A stretch of 64,000 nt of DNA from an uncultured Paenibacillus sp. (GTDB taxonomy: Bacteria > Bacillota > Bacilli > Paenibacillales > Paenibacillaceae). The notes beneath the pieces were generated by a model. That model made no database searches. It was not told the origin of the DNA and saw only the letters and a list, made by a program, of their open reading frames with translations. The DNA lies in the NCBI GenBank assembly GCA_937895345.1, contig CALAWP010000066.1, forward strand, positions 1 through 64,000, in the 5' to 3' direction. Of this stretch, positions 42,907 through 51,143 are shown piece after piece (position 1 is the stretch's first letter; every line of letters begins with the position of its first letter). The translations under genes and the position numbers were made by a program.

Positions 42907-43653
42907 ATGAAAAGACCCGTCATCTTCGCCCATAGAGGAGCAAGCGCAGTTTGTCCGGAAAACACGATGGCCGCTTTTCGCAAGGCGCTGGAGCTGGGCG
43001 CCGACGGCATCGAAACCGACGTCCAGATGACCAAAGACGGCGTCCCGGTGCTGATACACGACGAATCGTTGCTGCGTACGACGAGAAACCCGTCATTGGT
43101 CAAGGACGTTACCTGGGACGAGCTGCAATCTCTCGATGCCGGCAGCTGGTTCGACGCTTCCTTCTCGAGCGAACGCGTTCCTTCGCTGGAGATGCTGCTC
43201 GATTGGATCGCCGACGGAACCGAGGTCGTTAATCTTGAGCTCAAAAACGGCATCGTCCAATATCCGGGATTGGAAAACAAAGTGATCGAGATGGTCAACC
43301 GGTACGGCATGGCCGACCGGATCGTCATTTCAAGCTTCAACCATTACTCCCTTGTCGCCTGCAAGGAGCTGGCTCCGCATATCCGAACCGGCATTTTGTA
43401 TATGGAAGGCTTGTACCGTCCGTGGGAGTATGCGGCGCGGCTGCGAGCGGACGCGCTCCATGCCTACAAATATGCGGTGCTGCCCGAATGGATCGCCGAA
43501 GCGGCGGCGGTCGGCATCGCCTACCATCCGTTTACGGTCAACGAATTATCCGAGATGGAGCGTCTGATGCATGCGGGAGCGGCGGGCATCATTACCGATT
43601 ACCCTGACCGTATGGCCGGGCTTCTTGACCGGAAAGGAGCCAGCGCGACATGA
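42907..43653 (+). CDS. Glycerophosphodiester phosphodiesterase
   Basis: 248-aa TIM-barrel enzyme hydrolysing glycerophosphodiesters to glycerol-3-phosphate and an alcohol. Catalytic features are present: AHRGAS with ENT just after (general acid and base), IETDVQ and HDESL (metal ligands), NLELKN later. There is no signal peptide, so it is cytoplasmic. AAAGGA lies before the ATG. The stop overlaps the MFS gene start by ATGA. Confidence 0.92.
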   Translation: MKRPVIFAHRGASAVCPENTMAAFRKALELGADGIETDVQMTKDGVPVLIHDESLLRTTRNPSLVKDVTWDELQSLDAGSWFDASFSSERVPSLEMLLDWIADGTEVVNLELKNGIVQYPGLENKVIEMVNRYGMADRIVISSFNHYSLVACKELAPHIRTGILYMEGLYRPWEYAARLRADALHAYKYAVLPEWIAEAAAVGIAYHPFTVNELSEMERLMHAGAAGIITDYPDRMAGLLDRKGASAT

Positions 43654-44855
43654 AAAAGACGTGGCTGCTCGGATTCGGATTTTTCAGCATCAGCATTACT
43701 TGGGCGCTGTACAACGCCTTTGTCCCGTTTTTTCTCGACGATTTTATTAAGAGCGTATGGCTGATCGGCTTTATGATGACGATCGACAACTACTTTGCCA
43801 TTTTGCTGCAGCCCCTCATCGGCAGAATCAGCGACCGCACCGATACCCGTTACGGCCGGCGGATGCCGTTCCTCATCGTCGGCATGCCGCTGGCGGCGCT
43901 CTTCGGGGCGCTGATTCCATGGCACAACAGCCTGCTTCTGCTGGTCGCGTTTATGGTGCTGATGAACTTGTCCATGAGTCTGTACCGGTCGCCGACCGTT
44001 GCGCTCATGCCCGATATCACCGTTCCCGCCAAACGTACGCAAGCCAACGGCATTATCAATTTTATGGGCGGCGTCGGCTCGATCATCGCTTTTGCGGGCG
44101 GTTCTTATTTGTACGGCCAACATCCGTCCTTCCCGTTTCTATTTGCGGCCGTCCTGACGGTTGTCTGCCTCTTCGTTCTTCTATTTGCCGTGAAGGAAAA
44201 GCGCGACGCCGTCTATTACGCTCCCCCCGAGGAGTCGAAACGTTCTTCCTACAGGCGCGAATGGACGAAGCCAACCTTATTTTTGCTTGGCGCCATCTTT
44301 TTCTGGTTTTTTGCCTATCAGGGGGTTGAAGCGCTGTTTACGCTGTACGGCATCAATCATCTGAAGCTGACGGAAGGGCAAGCCTCGTTTTCCTTGGCCT
44401 TTTTCTCGCTCGCCTTCGTTTTGACGGCCATTCCGAGCGGTCTTCTCGGCAAGCGCTTCGGCAAAAAAGCGGTTATTACGGCAGGGGTATGCGGACTGAT
44501 CGTCATCTTCGCGTCCATCTCGTTGATCGAATCGCTGCTTGCGCTTCGGATCATGCTCGTATTGGGAGGAATGTTCTGGGCGCTGATCAATATTAACTCT
44601 TATCCGTTTATTGTCTCGCTCGGCAAGGAGAGCAGCATCGGAACGAGGACGGGCATCTATTATTTCGCCTCTTCGCTGGCCGCCATCAGCTCGCCTCCGC
44701 TCATGGGGCTCATCATCGACTGGCTCGATTATTCCGTCCTGTTCTATACGGCCTCCGGCGGAATGGTTCTGGCGCTCTTATGCTTGCTGGGCGTTAAGGA
44801 CAAGGGGAAGGACGTTTCCGCGGCCGGTGCGGCTTCCACACGCGCCGGCGCGTAA
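43650..44855 (+). CDS. MFS transporter, glycoside/SLC45-like
   Basis: 401 aa with twelve predicted helices. The loop after helix 2 reads GRISDRTDTRYGRRMPFLIVG, the signature of the glycoside-pentoside-hexuronide and SLC45-like branches. Coupled to the GDPD gene, so it may import a glycerophosphodiester or a sugar-linked compound; this is inferred. A Lys/Asp-rich tail of about 20 residues ends the protein. Confidence 0.85.
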   Translation: MKKTWLLGFGFFSISITWALYNAFVPFFLDDFIKSVWLIGFMMTIDNYFAILLQPLIGRISDRTDTRYGRRMPFLIVGMPLAALFGALIPWHNSLLLLVAFMVLMNLSMSLYRSPTVALMPDITVPAKRTQANGIINFMGGVGSIIAFAGGSYLYGQHPSFPFLFAAVLTVVCLFVLLFAVKEKRDAVYYAPPEESKRSSYRREWTKPTLFLLGAIFFWFFAYQGVEALFTLYGINHLKLTEGQASFSLAFFSLAFVLTAIPSGLLGKRFGKKAVITAGVCGLIVIFASISLIESLLALRIMLVLGGMFWALININSYPFIVSLGKESSIGTRTGIYYFASSLAAISSPPLMGLIIDWLDYSVLFYTASGGMVLALLCLLGVKDKGKDVSAAGAASTRAGA

Positions 44856-44873
44856 ACCGGGGTTGTCATCTCT

Positions 44874-45746
44874 TTAATGAATGCTGTTTTTGCTGAAATT
44901 GCCGCCCATGACATCCGACACGTGCTCGATCGCAATAAACGCCTTGGCGTCGATCGTTTGCACAATGCCCTTCAGCTTGGCCAGCTCGAGACGGGACACA
45001 ACGCAGTAAATGACCTGTGTCTCGTCTCCGGAATATCCGCCGCGCGCCTGGAGAAGCGTCGTGCTCCGGCCGAGACGGTCCATAATCGCCTGCGAAATTT
45101 CTTCGAATTCCTTGGAAATGATCGTCACCGACTTCGATTCGTCTAGCCCTTCCACGACAATGTCGATCACTTTGATCGCAATGTAGTAGGTGAACATGGA
45201 ATACATCGCCGACGTCCATTCAAAGACGAATCCGGCCACAATAAAGATGACGACGTTAAACAGCATAATGATTTGGCCGACTGCTGCCCGGAGCTTTTTG
45301 GAAATAAGTATGGCTACGATTTCCGTGCCGTCGAGGGACCCCCCGTACCGGATGACCAGGCCGACGCCCGCGCCGAGTATAACGCCGCCGAACAGAACGG
45401 CCAGCAGCTTGTCCTCCGGAAACGGTCCGGAATGATGCAGGAGCGCGGTCGTCAAGGACATCACGGTAATGCCGTACAAGGTCGATAACGCGAAGGTTTT
45501 GCCCAATTGCTTGTAGCCCAAAATGAGGAATGGAACGTTAACGATGAATAAGTAGACGCTGAGCGGCAGCGGCGTCAGCGCCGACAGCATAATCGAAATA
45601 CCTGCGATGCCCCCGTCAATAATCTCGTAGGGAACCAAAAATTTTTCCAGCGCGACGCCCATAAGAATCGAACCGATTGTAATAAAAATCATGCGCTTCA
45701 CGATTTCTCTTACGGGCATCTTTTTATGCTCTTTGATTTTCGCCAT
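44874..45746 (-). CDS. YitT-family membrane protein (DUF161 plus DUF2179)
   Basis: 290 aa with five helices and a C-terminal cytoplasmic domain. The conserved FLVPYEIIDGGIAGIS, GSLDGTEIVAILISKK and the DUF2179 segment ISQAIMDRLGRSTTLLQARGGYSG are clear. Bacilli carry several YitT paralogues, with no established transport substrate. The chosen ATG lies 10 nt after GGAGG; an in-frame start 13 codons earlier is before that site. It converges closely with the MFS gene (18-bp gap). Confidence 0.88.
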   Translation of the reverse strand: MAKIKEHKKMPVREIVKRMIFITIGSILMGVALEKFLVPYEIIDGGIAGISIMLSALTPLPLSVYLFIVNVPFLILGYKQLGKTFALSTLYGITVMSLTTALLHHSGPFPEDKLLAVLFGGVILGAGVGLVIRYGGSLDGTEIVAILISKKLRAAVGQIIMLFNVVIFIVAGFVFEWTSAMYSMFTYYIAIKVIDIVVEGLDESKSVTIISKEFEEISQAIMDRLGRSTTLLQARGGYSGDETQVIYCVVSRLELAKLKGIVQTIDAKAFIAIEHVSDVMGGNFSKNSIH

Positions 45747-45876
45747 ACCCGGCACACCTCCAGATGATCCAGCCTTTATCGCCATATTTTCTAATTATAA
45801 TGACTTTTGAAATCCAATGCGAATAAAATGTTTGGCCGGCCGGGACAGTGGATGGCGGATAGCGGATCGTCTGGCG

Positions 45877-46353
45877 TTACAGCAGCTCGCGGATGCGGCT
45901 TTCGATTCGTTCGGGCGTATCGGCCGAGCCGAACCGTTTGATGACGTTTCCGTTCCGGTCGACGAGAAACTTCGTAAAGTTCCACTTGATCGATCGGGAG
46001 CCCAGCACTCCTCGGGCCCGGTCGGTCAACAGCTTGAAGAGCGGATGCGCATCCTTCCCGTTAACGTCGATTTTCGAAAAGAGCGGAAACGACACGCCGA
46101 AATTAATTTCGCACGTTTGCGCCACTTCGCCGTCGCTCCCCTTCTCCTGATTGCCGAATTGAGAGCATGGAAATCCGAGAACGGCAAACCCCTGCTTGCC
46201 GTATTCATCGTGCAGCCTTTGCAGTCCTTTGAATTGGGGCGCAAAGCCGCAGCCCGTCGCCGTATTGACGATCAGCAGCACTTTCCCTTTATAAGGCTCC
46301 AGCGTGCCGACCTCGCCCCGGATCGATTTCACTTCAATATCGTAAATGGACAA
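45877..46353 (-). CDS. bsaA: Glutathione peroxidase-family thiol peroxidase
   Basis: 158 aa. Reduces peroxides, probably with thioredoxin or bacillithiol as partner. The catalytic Cys is in NTATGCGFAPQ, with Gln in CSQFGNQEKG and Trp in KWNFTKFLVD; a second Cys in AQTCEINFGV is placed as the resolving Cys of thioredoxin-dependent members. The start is taken as TTG (MSIYDIEV), 10 nt after GGGAG, because the family begins this way and the upstream GTG touches that site. It is a single-gene unit with an inverted repeat in its promoter. Confidence 0.92.
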   Translation of the reverse strand: MSIYDIEVKSIRGEVGTLEPYKGKVLLIVNTATGCGFAPQFKGLQRLHDEYGKQGFAVLGFPCSQFGNQEKGSDGEVAQTCEINFGVSFPLFSKIDVNGKDAHPLFKLLTDRARGVLGSRSIKWNFTKFLVDRNGNVIKRFGSADTPERIESRIRELL

Positions 46354-46384
46354 TTGCAGCACTCTCCCGATTTAAATTTTGTTT

Positions 46385-46419
46385 AATTAAATTTTATACA
46401 ATTTAATTTCCCCTGTCAA
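46385..46419 (-). promoter_or_regulatory. Promoter with 9-bp inverted repeat before the peroxidase gene
   Basis: Minus strand: TTGACA (46414-46419), 17-bp spacer, TAAAAT (46391-46396). The inverted repeat AATTAAATT (46385-46393)/AATTTAATT (46400-46408), 6-bp spacer, covers the -10. It resembles MarR/OhrR operators, which suits a peroxide-responsive gene. The regulator is not in the window. Confidence 0.65.
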
Positions 46420-46440
46420 CGAAAGGCGTTCCCAGCCGCA

Positions 46441-46470
46441 AAAAAAAGCCAGGCCTTTGGACGGCCTGAC
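46441..46470 (-). terminator. Intrinsic terminator after the YuiD-like gene
   Basis: Minus strand: CAGGCC pairs with GGCCTG around a 7-nt loop, followed by GCTTTTTTTT. Confidence 0.87.
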
Positions 46471-46512
46471 CATGTATCGAATCAATGCGTGATGCGAAGT
46501 GCCGGACCCCGA

Positions 46513-46977
46513 TCAACGCCGCGACGGCCACAGCGCCCCCGCCCATCCGACGATCGCGCCAAGCACCGCACCGGCCGCGACTTCTCGCGGCTGATGACCC
46601 AGCGTTTCCTTCAGCCGCTCGCGCCGGCGTTTATGATAGATGCCCGGATGGCGGCCCGCCAGCCGTTCCACGTCCTCGTCCAGATCGTTGACCTGTATGG
46701 CGATTTCGCCCGCATGCCTGCGAATGTTCATGGCGTCGTACATGACAATAATGCCGAGCATGGAGGCAATGGCGAATTCGGGCGTCTTGATGCCGTGCTT
46801 AATAGCCGTATAGACAGCCAATGCCGTCACCCCGCTCGAATGCGAGCTGGGCATTCCGCCGGAGCCGGCCAATTTGCTCCATTCCCACTTGCCGGTTCTG
46901 CGGCGTTCGAACGGCACCTTCAACAATTGCGCGGCGCCGACGGCGGCCAGCGCGGTCGCTAATCCTTTATTGGACAC
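46513..46977 (-). CDS. yuiD: DUF212/YuiD-family membrane protein (divergent PAP2-like)
   Basis: 154 aa. The family motif GSGGMPSSHSSGVTALAVY and MYDAMNIRRHAGEIA match YuiD-like proteins, distant relatives of PAP2 phosphatases. Three hydrophobic stretches are present. The start is GTG, 10 nt after GGAGG. The activity is unknown. It stands alone between two terminators. Confidence 0.88.
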   Translation of the reverse strand: MSNKGLATALAAVGAAQLLKVPFERRRTGKWEWSKLAGSGGMPSSHSSGVTALAVYTAIKHGIKTPEFAIASMLGIIVMYDAMNIRRHAGEIAIQVNDLDEDVERLAGRHPGIYHKRRRERLKETLGHQPREVAAGAVLGAIVGWAGALWPSRR

Positions 46978-47070
46978 TTGAGCGGCAACCTCCCTGTACG
47001 GATCTCTTCCCCGTCAGTGTGCCCCTGCTTGCGCGGCGCCATACGCCGTCCCATCCCGTAAACGCCGTAA

Positions 47071-47174
47071 CCAAGCGTAAACGGCTGACGCCGTCCTCTG
47101 GAGGCGAAGCTTTCGTTTCGCGTTGACCTACAAGCAAGCTCGGTATAAGGTGAAACTTATACTTTCTTATAGGT
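47071..47174. repeat. Dispersed ~105-bp structured intergenic element, copy 2
   Basis: Partner of 13362-13467, same orientation. Outer stem ACCTACAAG/CTTATAGGT (one C-A pair); inner hairpin GTATAAG-GTGAAA-CTTATAC, which is perfect here. The third base pair of the outer stem is C-G here and A-T in copy 1, a covarying change. It again follows a leftward terminator and precedes a leftward gene (yuiD). Confidence 0.85.
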
Positions 47175-47215
47175 GGAAAGAAACCGCCCTTTCGCGAGGA
47201 AAGGGCGGCGCTTAT
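47175..47215 (-). terminator. Intrinsic terminator after the siderophore-binding protein
   Basis: Minus strand: CCGCCCTTTC pairs with GAAAGGGCGG around a short loop, followed by TTTCTTT. Confidence 0.85.
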
Positions 47216-47218
47216 GAA

Positions 47219-48229
47219 TTATTTAATGGCAGCTTCCACTTCTTTGACCATCTCGGCTACGGAGATGAGGCCGCCGCCGGACAGATACCAGTATTGCGGA
47301 TCCAGATAGACGATATTGCCGTTTTTGTAGGCGTTCGTATTTTTGACCAGTTCGTTTTCGACCGTCGAATTGGCCGCGCCTTCGCCGCCGACAGCCGCCG
47401 TCCGGTCTACGACGAACAAGTAATCCGGATTTTTGTCCGCGATATATTCGGAAGAGATTTCGTCGCCGTGCGTGTCGACCTTGATGCTTGGATCGACAGG
47501 CTCTACGCCAAGCACGTCATGAATAATGCCAAAGCGTGAACCCGGGCCGTACGCGCTGATATTGCCTTCGTTCGTCAATATGATCAAGCCTTTGGCGCTG
47601 GCTGCGGTCGCTTTATCGCGCGCGGACTGAACCGTGCCCTCGATTTCCGCCAAAGCCGCCTCCGCTTCGGTTTCTTTGCCGAAAATTTGCGCCAGCGTCT
47701 TCACGTTCGATTTGAACGATTCCATATAGTCGGCCGCATCCACGCCCATATAAATGGTAGGAGCAATGTCGCTCAAGTCCTCGTAAAAGTCGGCTTGGCG
47801 TCCGGAAATGATGATCAGGTCAGGAGACAATCCATGGATCGTTTCCAGATCGGGCTCCTTCAAAGAGCCTGCGTTCACATATTGATCTGCCGAATATTTG
47901 GACAAATATTCCGGCAATCCCGTCTTCGGCAAAGCCTTGACATCTACGCCGAATTTATCCAGCGTATCGAGCGTGCCGTAATCGAAGACGACAACCGTAG
48001 AAGGGTTTACTTTAACCGGCGTTTCGCCCAGTTGATGCGTGACCGTAATTTCGGACGGCGCCGAAGCTTCCGTTGCCGGCGGATTGGACGCATTGCCTGC
48101 GCTGCCGCCATTGCCCGCGTTGCCGCCGGCATTTCCTCCGGCGTTGCCGCCGTTATTGCCGCCGCAAGCGGCCAAAACCATGGCGAATGTCAGAATCGCC
48201 GCCAATAGGCCAAATGTCTTTTTCTTCAT
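47219..48229 (-). CDS. yclQ: Siderophore-binding lipoprotein (YclQ-type)
   Basis: 336 aa. The lipobox VLAAC is followed by a Gly/Asn-rich spacer (GGNNGGNAGGNAGG) and then the class III binding fold. LSPDLIIISGRQADFYEDLSDIAPT, TNEGNISAYGPGSRFGIIHDVLG and YIADKNPDYLFVVDRTAAVG are characteristic of the YclQ/CeuE group, which bind catecholate-type siderophores such as petrobactin. It is the last gene of the permease-permease-ATPase-receptor operon. A good GGTGGAG site precedes the ATG. Confidence 0.9.
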   Translation of the reverse strand: MKKKTFGLLAAILTFAMVLAACGGNNGGNAGGNAGGNAGNGGSAGNASNPPATEASAPSEITVTHQLGETPVKVNPSTVVVFDYGTLDTLDKFGVDVKALPKTGLPEYLSKYSADQYVNAGSLKEPDLETIHGLSPDLIIISGRQADFYEDLSDIAPTIYMGVDAADYMESFKSNVKTLAQIFGKETEAEAALAEIEGTVQSARDKATAASAKGLIILTNEGNISAYGPGSRFGIIHDVLGVEPVDPSIKVDTHGDEISSEYIADKNPDYLFVVDRTAAVGGEGAANSTVENELVKNTNAYKNGNIVYLDPQYWYLSGGGLISVAEMVKEVEAAIK

Positions 48230-48261
48230 TTGTTCTCCACCCCTGTAAAATGATTAAATGT

Positions 48262-49020
48262 TTATTTGAAATAGACGCCAATCCGGTTGCCGTTGACGAC
48301 CTCGATCGGAATGTCCATATCGTAAATATGTTCCAGCACGGAGCTGTCGATAATCGCATCGGTCGCTCCTTCGTTCACAATGCGTCCGTCCTTCAGCGCT
48401 ACGATATAATCGGAATAGCAGGACGCAAAGTTGATGTCGTGGATGACGATAATGACCGTCTTCCCCTTTTCCTCCACCAGACGCCGCAGCACCTTCATAA
48501 TTTGAACGGAATGTTTCATGTCCAGATTGTTGAGCGGTTCGTCCAGCAAAATGTATTTCGTATTTTGCGCGATGACCATGGCGATAAACGCGCGCTGGCT
48601 TTGGCCGCCGCTGAGCTGGTCGAGAAACTTGTGCTGCATGTCGGTCAAATCCATATATTCGATCGCCTCGTCGACCTGGCGCCAGTCCTCCTTCGACAGC
48701 TTGCCTTGGGAATACGGGAAGCGGCCGAAGCTGACGAGCTCCCTTACCGTCAATCGCAGCGTCAAATGGTTGGACTGCTTCAGAATCGAAATCCGCTTGG
48801 CGAGCTCGGTGCTGTTCCAGCTGGCGACCTCTTTTCCTTCGATCAGCACCTCGCCGCTGTCCTTTGCCTGGAGGCGGCTGATGATGGAAAGAAGCGTGCT
48901 TTTGCCGGCCCCGTTCGGACCGATGAAGGACGTAATGCTTCCTTCTCTGATCTGCAGCGACACATTGTCGACGACGGGCTTGCCCCCGTACGCCTTCGAT
49001 ACCCCTTTCACTTCGATCAT
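48262..49020 (-). CDS. yclP: Siderophore ABC transporter ATPase (YclP-type)
   Basis: 252 aa. Walker A GPNGAGKST, signature LSGGQSQRAF, Walker B YILLDEPLNNLD, switch His in VIHDINFASC. It powers the YclN/YclO channel. The ATG overlaps the yclO stop as ATGA, and the binding-protein gene starts 32 bp downstream. Confidence 0.94.
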   Translation of the reverse strand: MIEVKGVSKAYGGKPVVDNVSLQIREGSITSFIGPNGAGKSTLLSIISRLQAKDSGEVLIEGKEVASWNSTELAKRISILKQSNHLTLRLTVRELVSFGRFPYSQGKLSKEDWRQVDEAIEYMDLTDMQHKFLDQLSGGQSQRAFIAMVIAQNTKYILLDEPLNNLDMKHSVQIMKVLRRLVEEKGKTVIIVIHDINFASCYSDYIVALKDGRIVNEGATDAIIDSSVLEHIYDMDIPIEVVNGNRIGVYFK

Positions 49021-49958
49021 GCTCGGCTCTCCTTTAGCAATAAGTATAAGAAATAGGCGCCCCCGACAAAGTTGATGATGACGCTGACGGTCGTTTCGAA
49101 GACGAATACCCGCTCAACGAGCAGTTGTCCTCCCGCCAAGGCGATAATGCTGATCAGCATCGCGCCCGGTATCAGAATGCTGTGGCGGTACGTTCGCAAA
49201 AACTGGTACGCCACATTGACGACGAGCAGGCCGAGAAACGTGATCGGACCGACCAGCGCCGTCGAAATGGCGATAAGCACGGCGACGACGACGAGCAGGT
49301 TTTTGACCGTGTAATCATACGGAATGCCCAAATTCACCGCCTGCTCCTTGCCCAGCGACATGACGTCCATATACTTCATGAACCGCATGGCGTACAAGAC
49401 GACAAGGCCGATGAGCACGATGGACAGCAGGAGCAGATCTTTGTTGACTTTGTTAAAGCTGGCGAACATCTTGCCCTGCAAGGCCAAAAACTCGTTCGGA
49501 TCGATCAGCACTTGCAGGAAGGTCGTGACGCTGCCGAACATCGTGCCCATCACAATGCCGATCAGCAGCAGAAAAAACAGATTGTTTCCTTCCCGCTTGA
49601 ACAGCAGCCGGTACAGCAGACCGACGAACAGAATCATAATGCCGACGGTTATAAAAAAGTTCAAATGCTTGTTGGCGCTCGGCAGGCTGACGGCGCCGAA
49701 TACGAAGACGACAAACGTCTGAATGAGCATGTACAGCGAATCGAGGCCGATAACGCTCGGCGTCAAAATGCGGTTGTTCGTCATCGTCTGGAAGATCAGC
49801 GTCGCGTAAGCGATCGCCCCTCCCGTCAGCACGATCGCAAGCGCCTTGTCAAACCGTCTGGACAAAGCATATTCCCAGTTGTGGGGCAGGCCGACGAACA
49901 GAAAAGCGGCAACGAGCGACAAGGCCAGCGCGGCGAGCAGCGTCAGCTTAAGTTTCAT
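49017..49958 (-). CDS. yclO: Siderophore ABC transporter permease (YclO-type)
   Basis: 313 aa, FecCD family, nine or ten helices. GAIAYATLIFQTMTNNRILTPSVIGLDSLY is the conserved N-terminal region and GPITFLGLLVVNVAYQFLRTYRH the coupling loop. It overlaps yclN by 11 nt and yclP by 4 nt. Confidence 0.93.
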   Translation of the reverse strand: MKLKLTLLAALALSLVAAFLFVGLPHNWEYALSRRFDKALAIVLTGGAIAYATLIFQTMTNNRILTPSVIGLDSLYMLIQTFVVFVFGAVSLPSANKHLNFFITVGIMILFVGLLYRLLFKREGNNLFFLLLIGIVMGTMFGSVTTFLQVLIDPNEFLALQGKMFASFNKVNKDLLLLSIVLIGLVVLYAMRFMKYMDVMSLGKEQAVNLGIPYDYTVKNLLVVVAVLIAISTALVGPITFLGLLVVNVAYQFLRTYRHSILIPGAMLISIIALAGGQLLVERVFVFETTVSVIINFVGGAYFLYLLLKESRA

Positions 49959-50901
49959 AGGCTTTTCTCCTCATCAGCATGTACAGGAAGATGACGCTGC
50001 CGATAACTCCAACCGTCAATCCGATCGGAATTTCGTAAGGATAAATGATCAGGCGTCCCGCGATATCGCATACGAGCAGGAACAACGCCCCGAGCACCGC
50101 CGTATGGATCAGCGTCTTTTTCAGGTTGTCTCCCAAATAAAGCGTCACGATGTTCGGAATGATCAAGCCGAGAAACGGAATGGTGCCGACCGTCAAAATG
50201 ACGACGACCGAGATCAGCGCTACGATGACCAGGCCGATGTTGACGACCAGCTTATGGTTCAAGCCGAGATTGACCGCAAACTCCTCGCCCATGCCCGCGA
50301 TCGTAAATTTGTTCGCGTACAGATACGCAATGACCAGCAGCGGCAAGCTGACGTACAGCAGCTCGTAGCGGCCCGTCATAATGATCGAGAAGCTTCCTTG
50401 CAGCCAGGAGGTAATATTCTGGATCAGATCGTTTCGGTAAGCGAAAAAGGTCGTAATCGAATTGATGACGTTGCCGAACATCAATCCGACCAGCGGAATA
50501 AAGATCGCGTCCTTGAACTTGATCCGGTCCAGAAACTTCATAAAAATATAAGTGCCCGCGAGCGCGAAAGCGAACGCGATCAGCATCTTCGTCATCGTCG
50601 TCGCGGAGCTGAACAGCAGCATCGCCACCAGAATGCCCAGCTTGGCGGCATCGTCCGTGCCCGCCGTCGTCGGCGATACGAACTTGTTGCGGCTGAGCTG
50701 CTGCATGATCAAGCCGGCGATGCTCATGCCGACGCCCGCGATCAGGATGCTGACGAGCCGGGGAATCCGGCTGATCGACAGCACTTGCCACTGCTCCGGC
50801 GTCATGCTGAACAAGTCCAGCGGGGACAGCGACATGTTCCCGATGAACAACGATACGAAGGAAAGCACAATTAATGCGGTTAGGAAATGCCAAAGCTTCA
50901 T
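49948..50901 (-). CDS. yclN: Siderophore ABC transporter permease (YclN-type)
   Basis: 317 aa, FecCD family. Motifs: SRIPRLVSILIAGVGMSIAG, QQLSRNKFVSPTTAGTDDAA and GTIPFLGLIIPNIVTLYLGD. It is the first gene of the operon. The start is the ATG 9 nt after GAGG; an upstream GTG at 50934 is not preceded by a site. Fur boxes lie just upstream. Confidence 0.93.
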   Translation of the reverse strand: MKLWHFLTALIVLSFVSLFIGNMSLSPLDLFSMTPEQWQVLSISRIPRLVSILIAGVGMSIAGLIMQQLSRNKFVSPTTAGTDDAAKLGILVAMLLFSSATTMTKMLIAFAFALAGTYIFMKFLDRIKFKDAIFIPLVGLMFGNVINSITTFFAYRNDLIQNITSWLQGSFSIIMTGRYELLYVSLPLLVIAYLYANKFTIAGMGEEFAVNLGLNHKLVVNIGLVIVALISVVVILTVGTIPFLGLIIPNIVTLYLGDNLKKTLIHTAVLGALFLLVCDIAGRLIIYPYEIPIGLTVGVIGSVIFLYMLMRRKAYET

Positions 50902-50950
50902 TGCATGCAACCTCAATCCGGACGGGTCTTCCACGCAGACGATTCACGCA

Positions 50951-51026
50951 GATAATCATTCTCAATGACACTCAAAAAAATAGGCTTCCGAATAATCGCT
51001 CACAATTGTGATAATGATTATCATCA
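50951..51026 (-). promoter_or_regulatory. Two Fur boxes before the siderophore importer
   Basis: GATAATCATTCTCAATGA at 50951-50968 and TGATAATGATTATCATCA at 51009-51026. The second is a near-perfect palindrome of the Fur consensus. Both lie upstream of yclN, so iron-dependent repression is expected. The fur gene is not in the window. Confidence 0.9.
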
Positions 51027-51143
51027 GCATATTCATTATGACACGGCTGGCGGCCGGGAGTCAACAGCGGGAGAGCATGAATCCCCCGTAAATGTGACAA
51101 CTCGTTGAACTTCCGGCCAACAGCAGCTAAACATGGATTTTTT

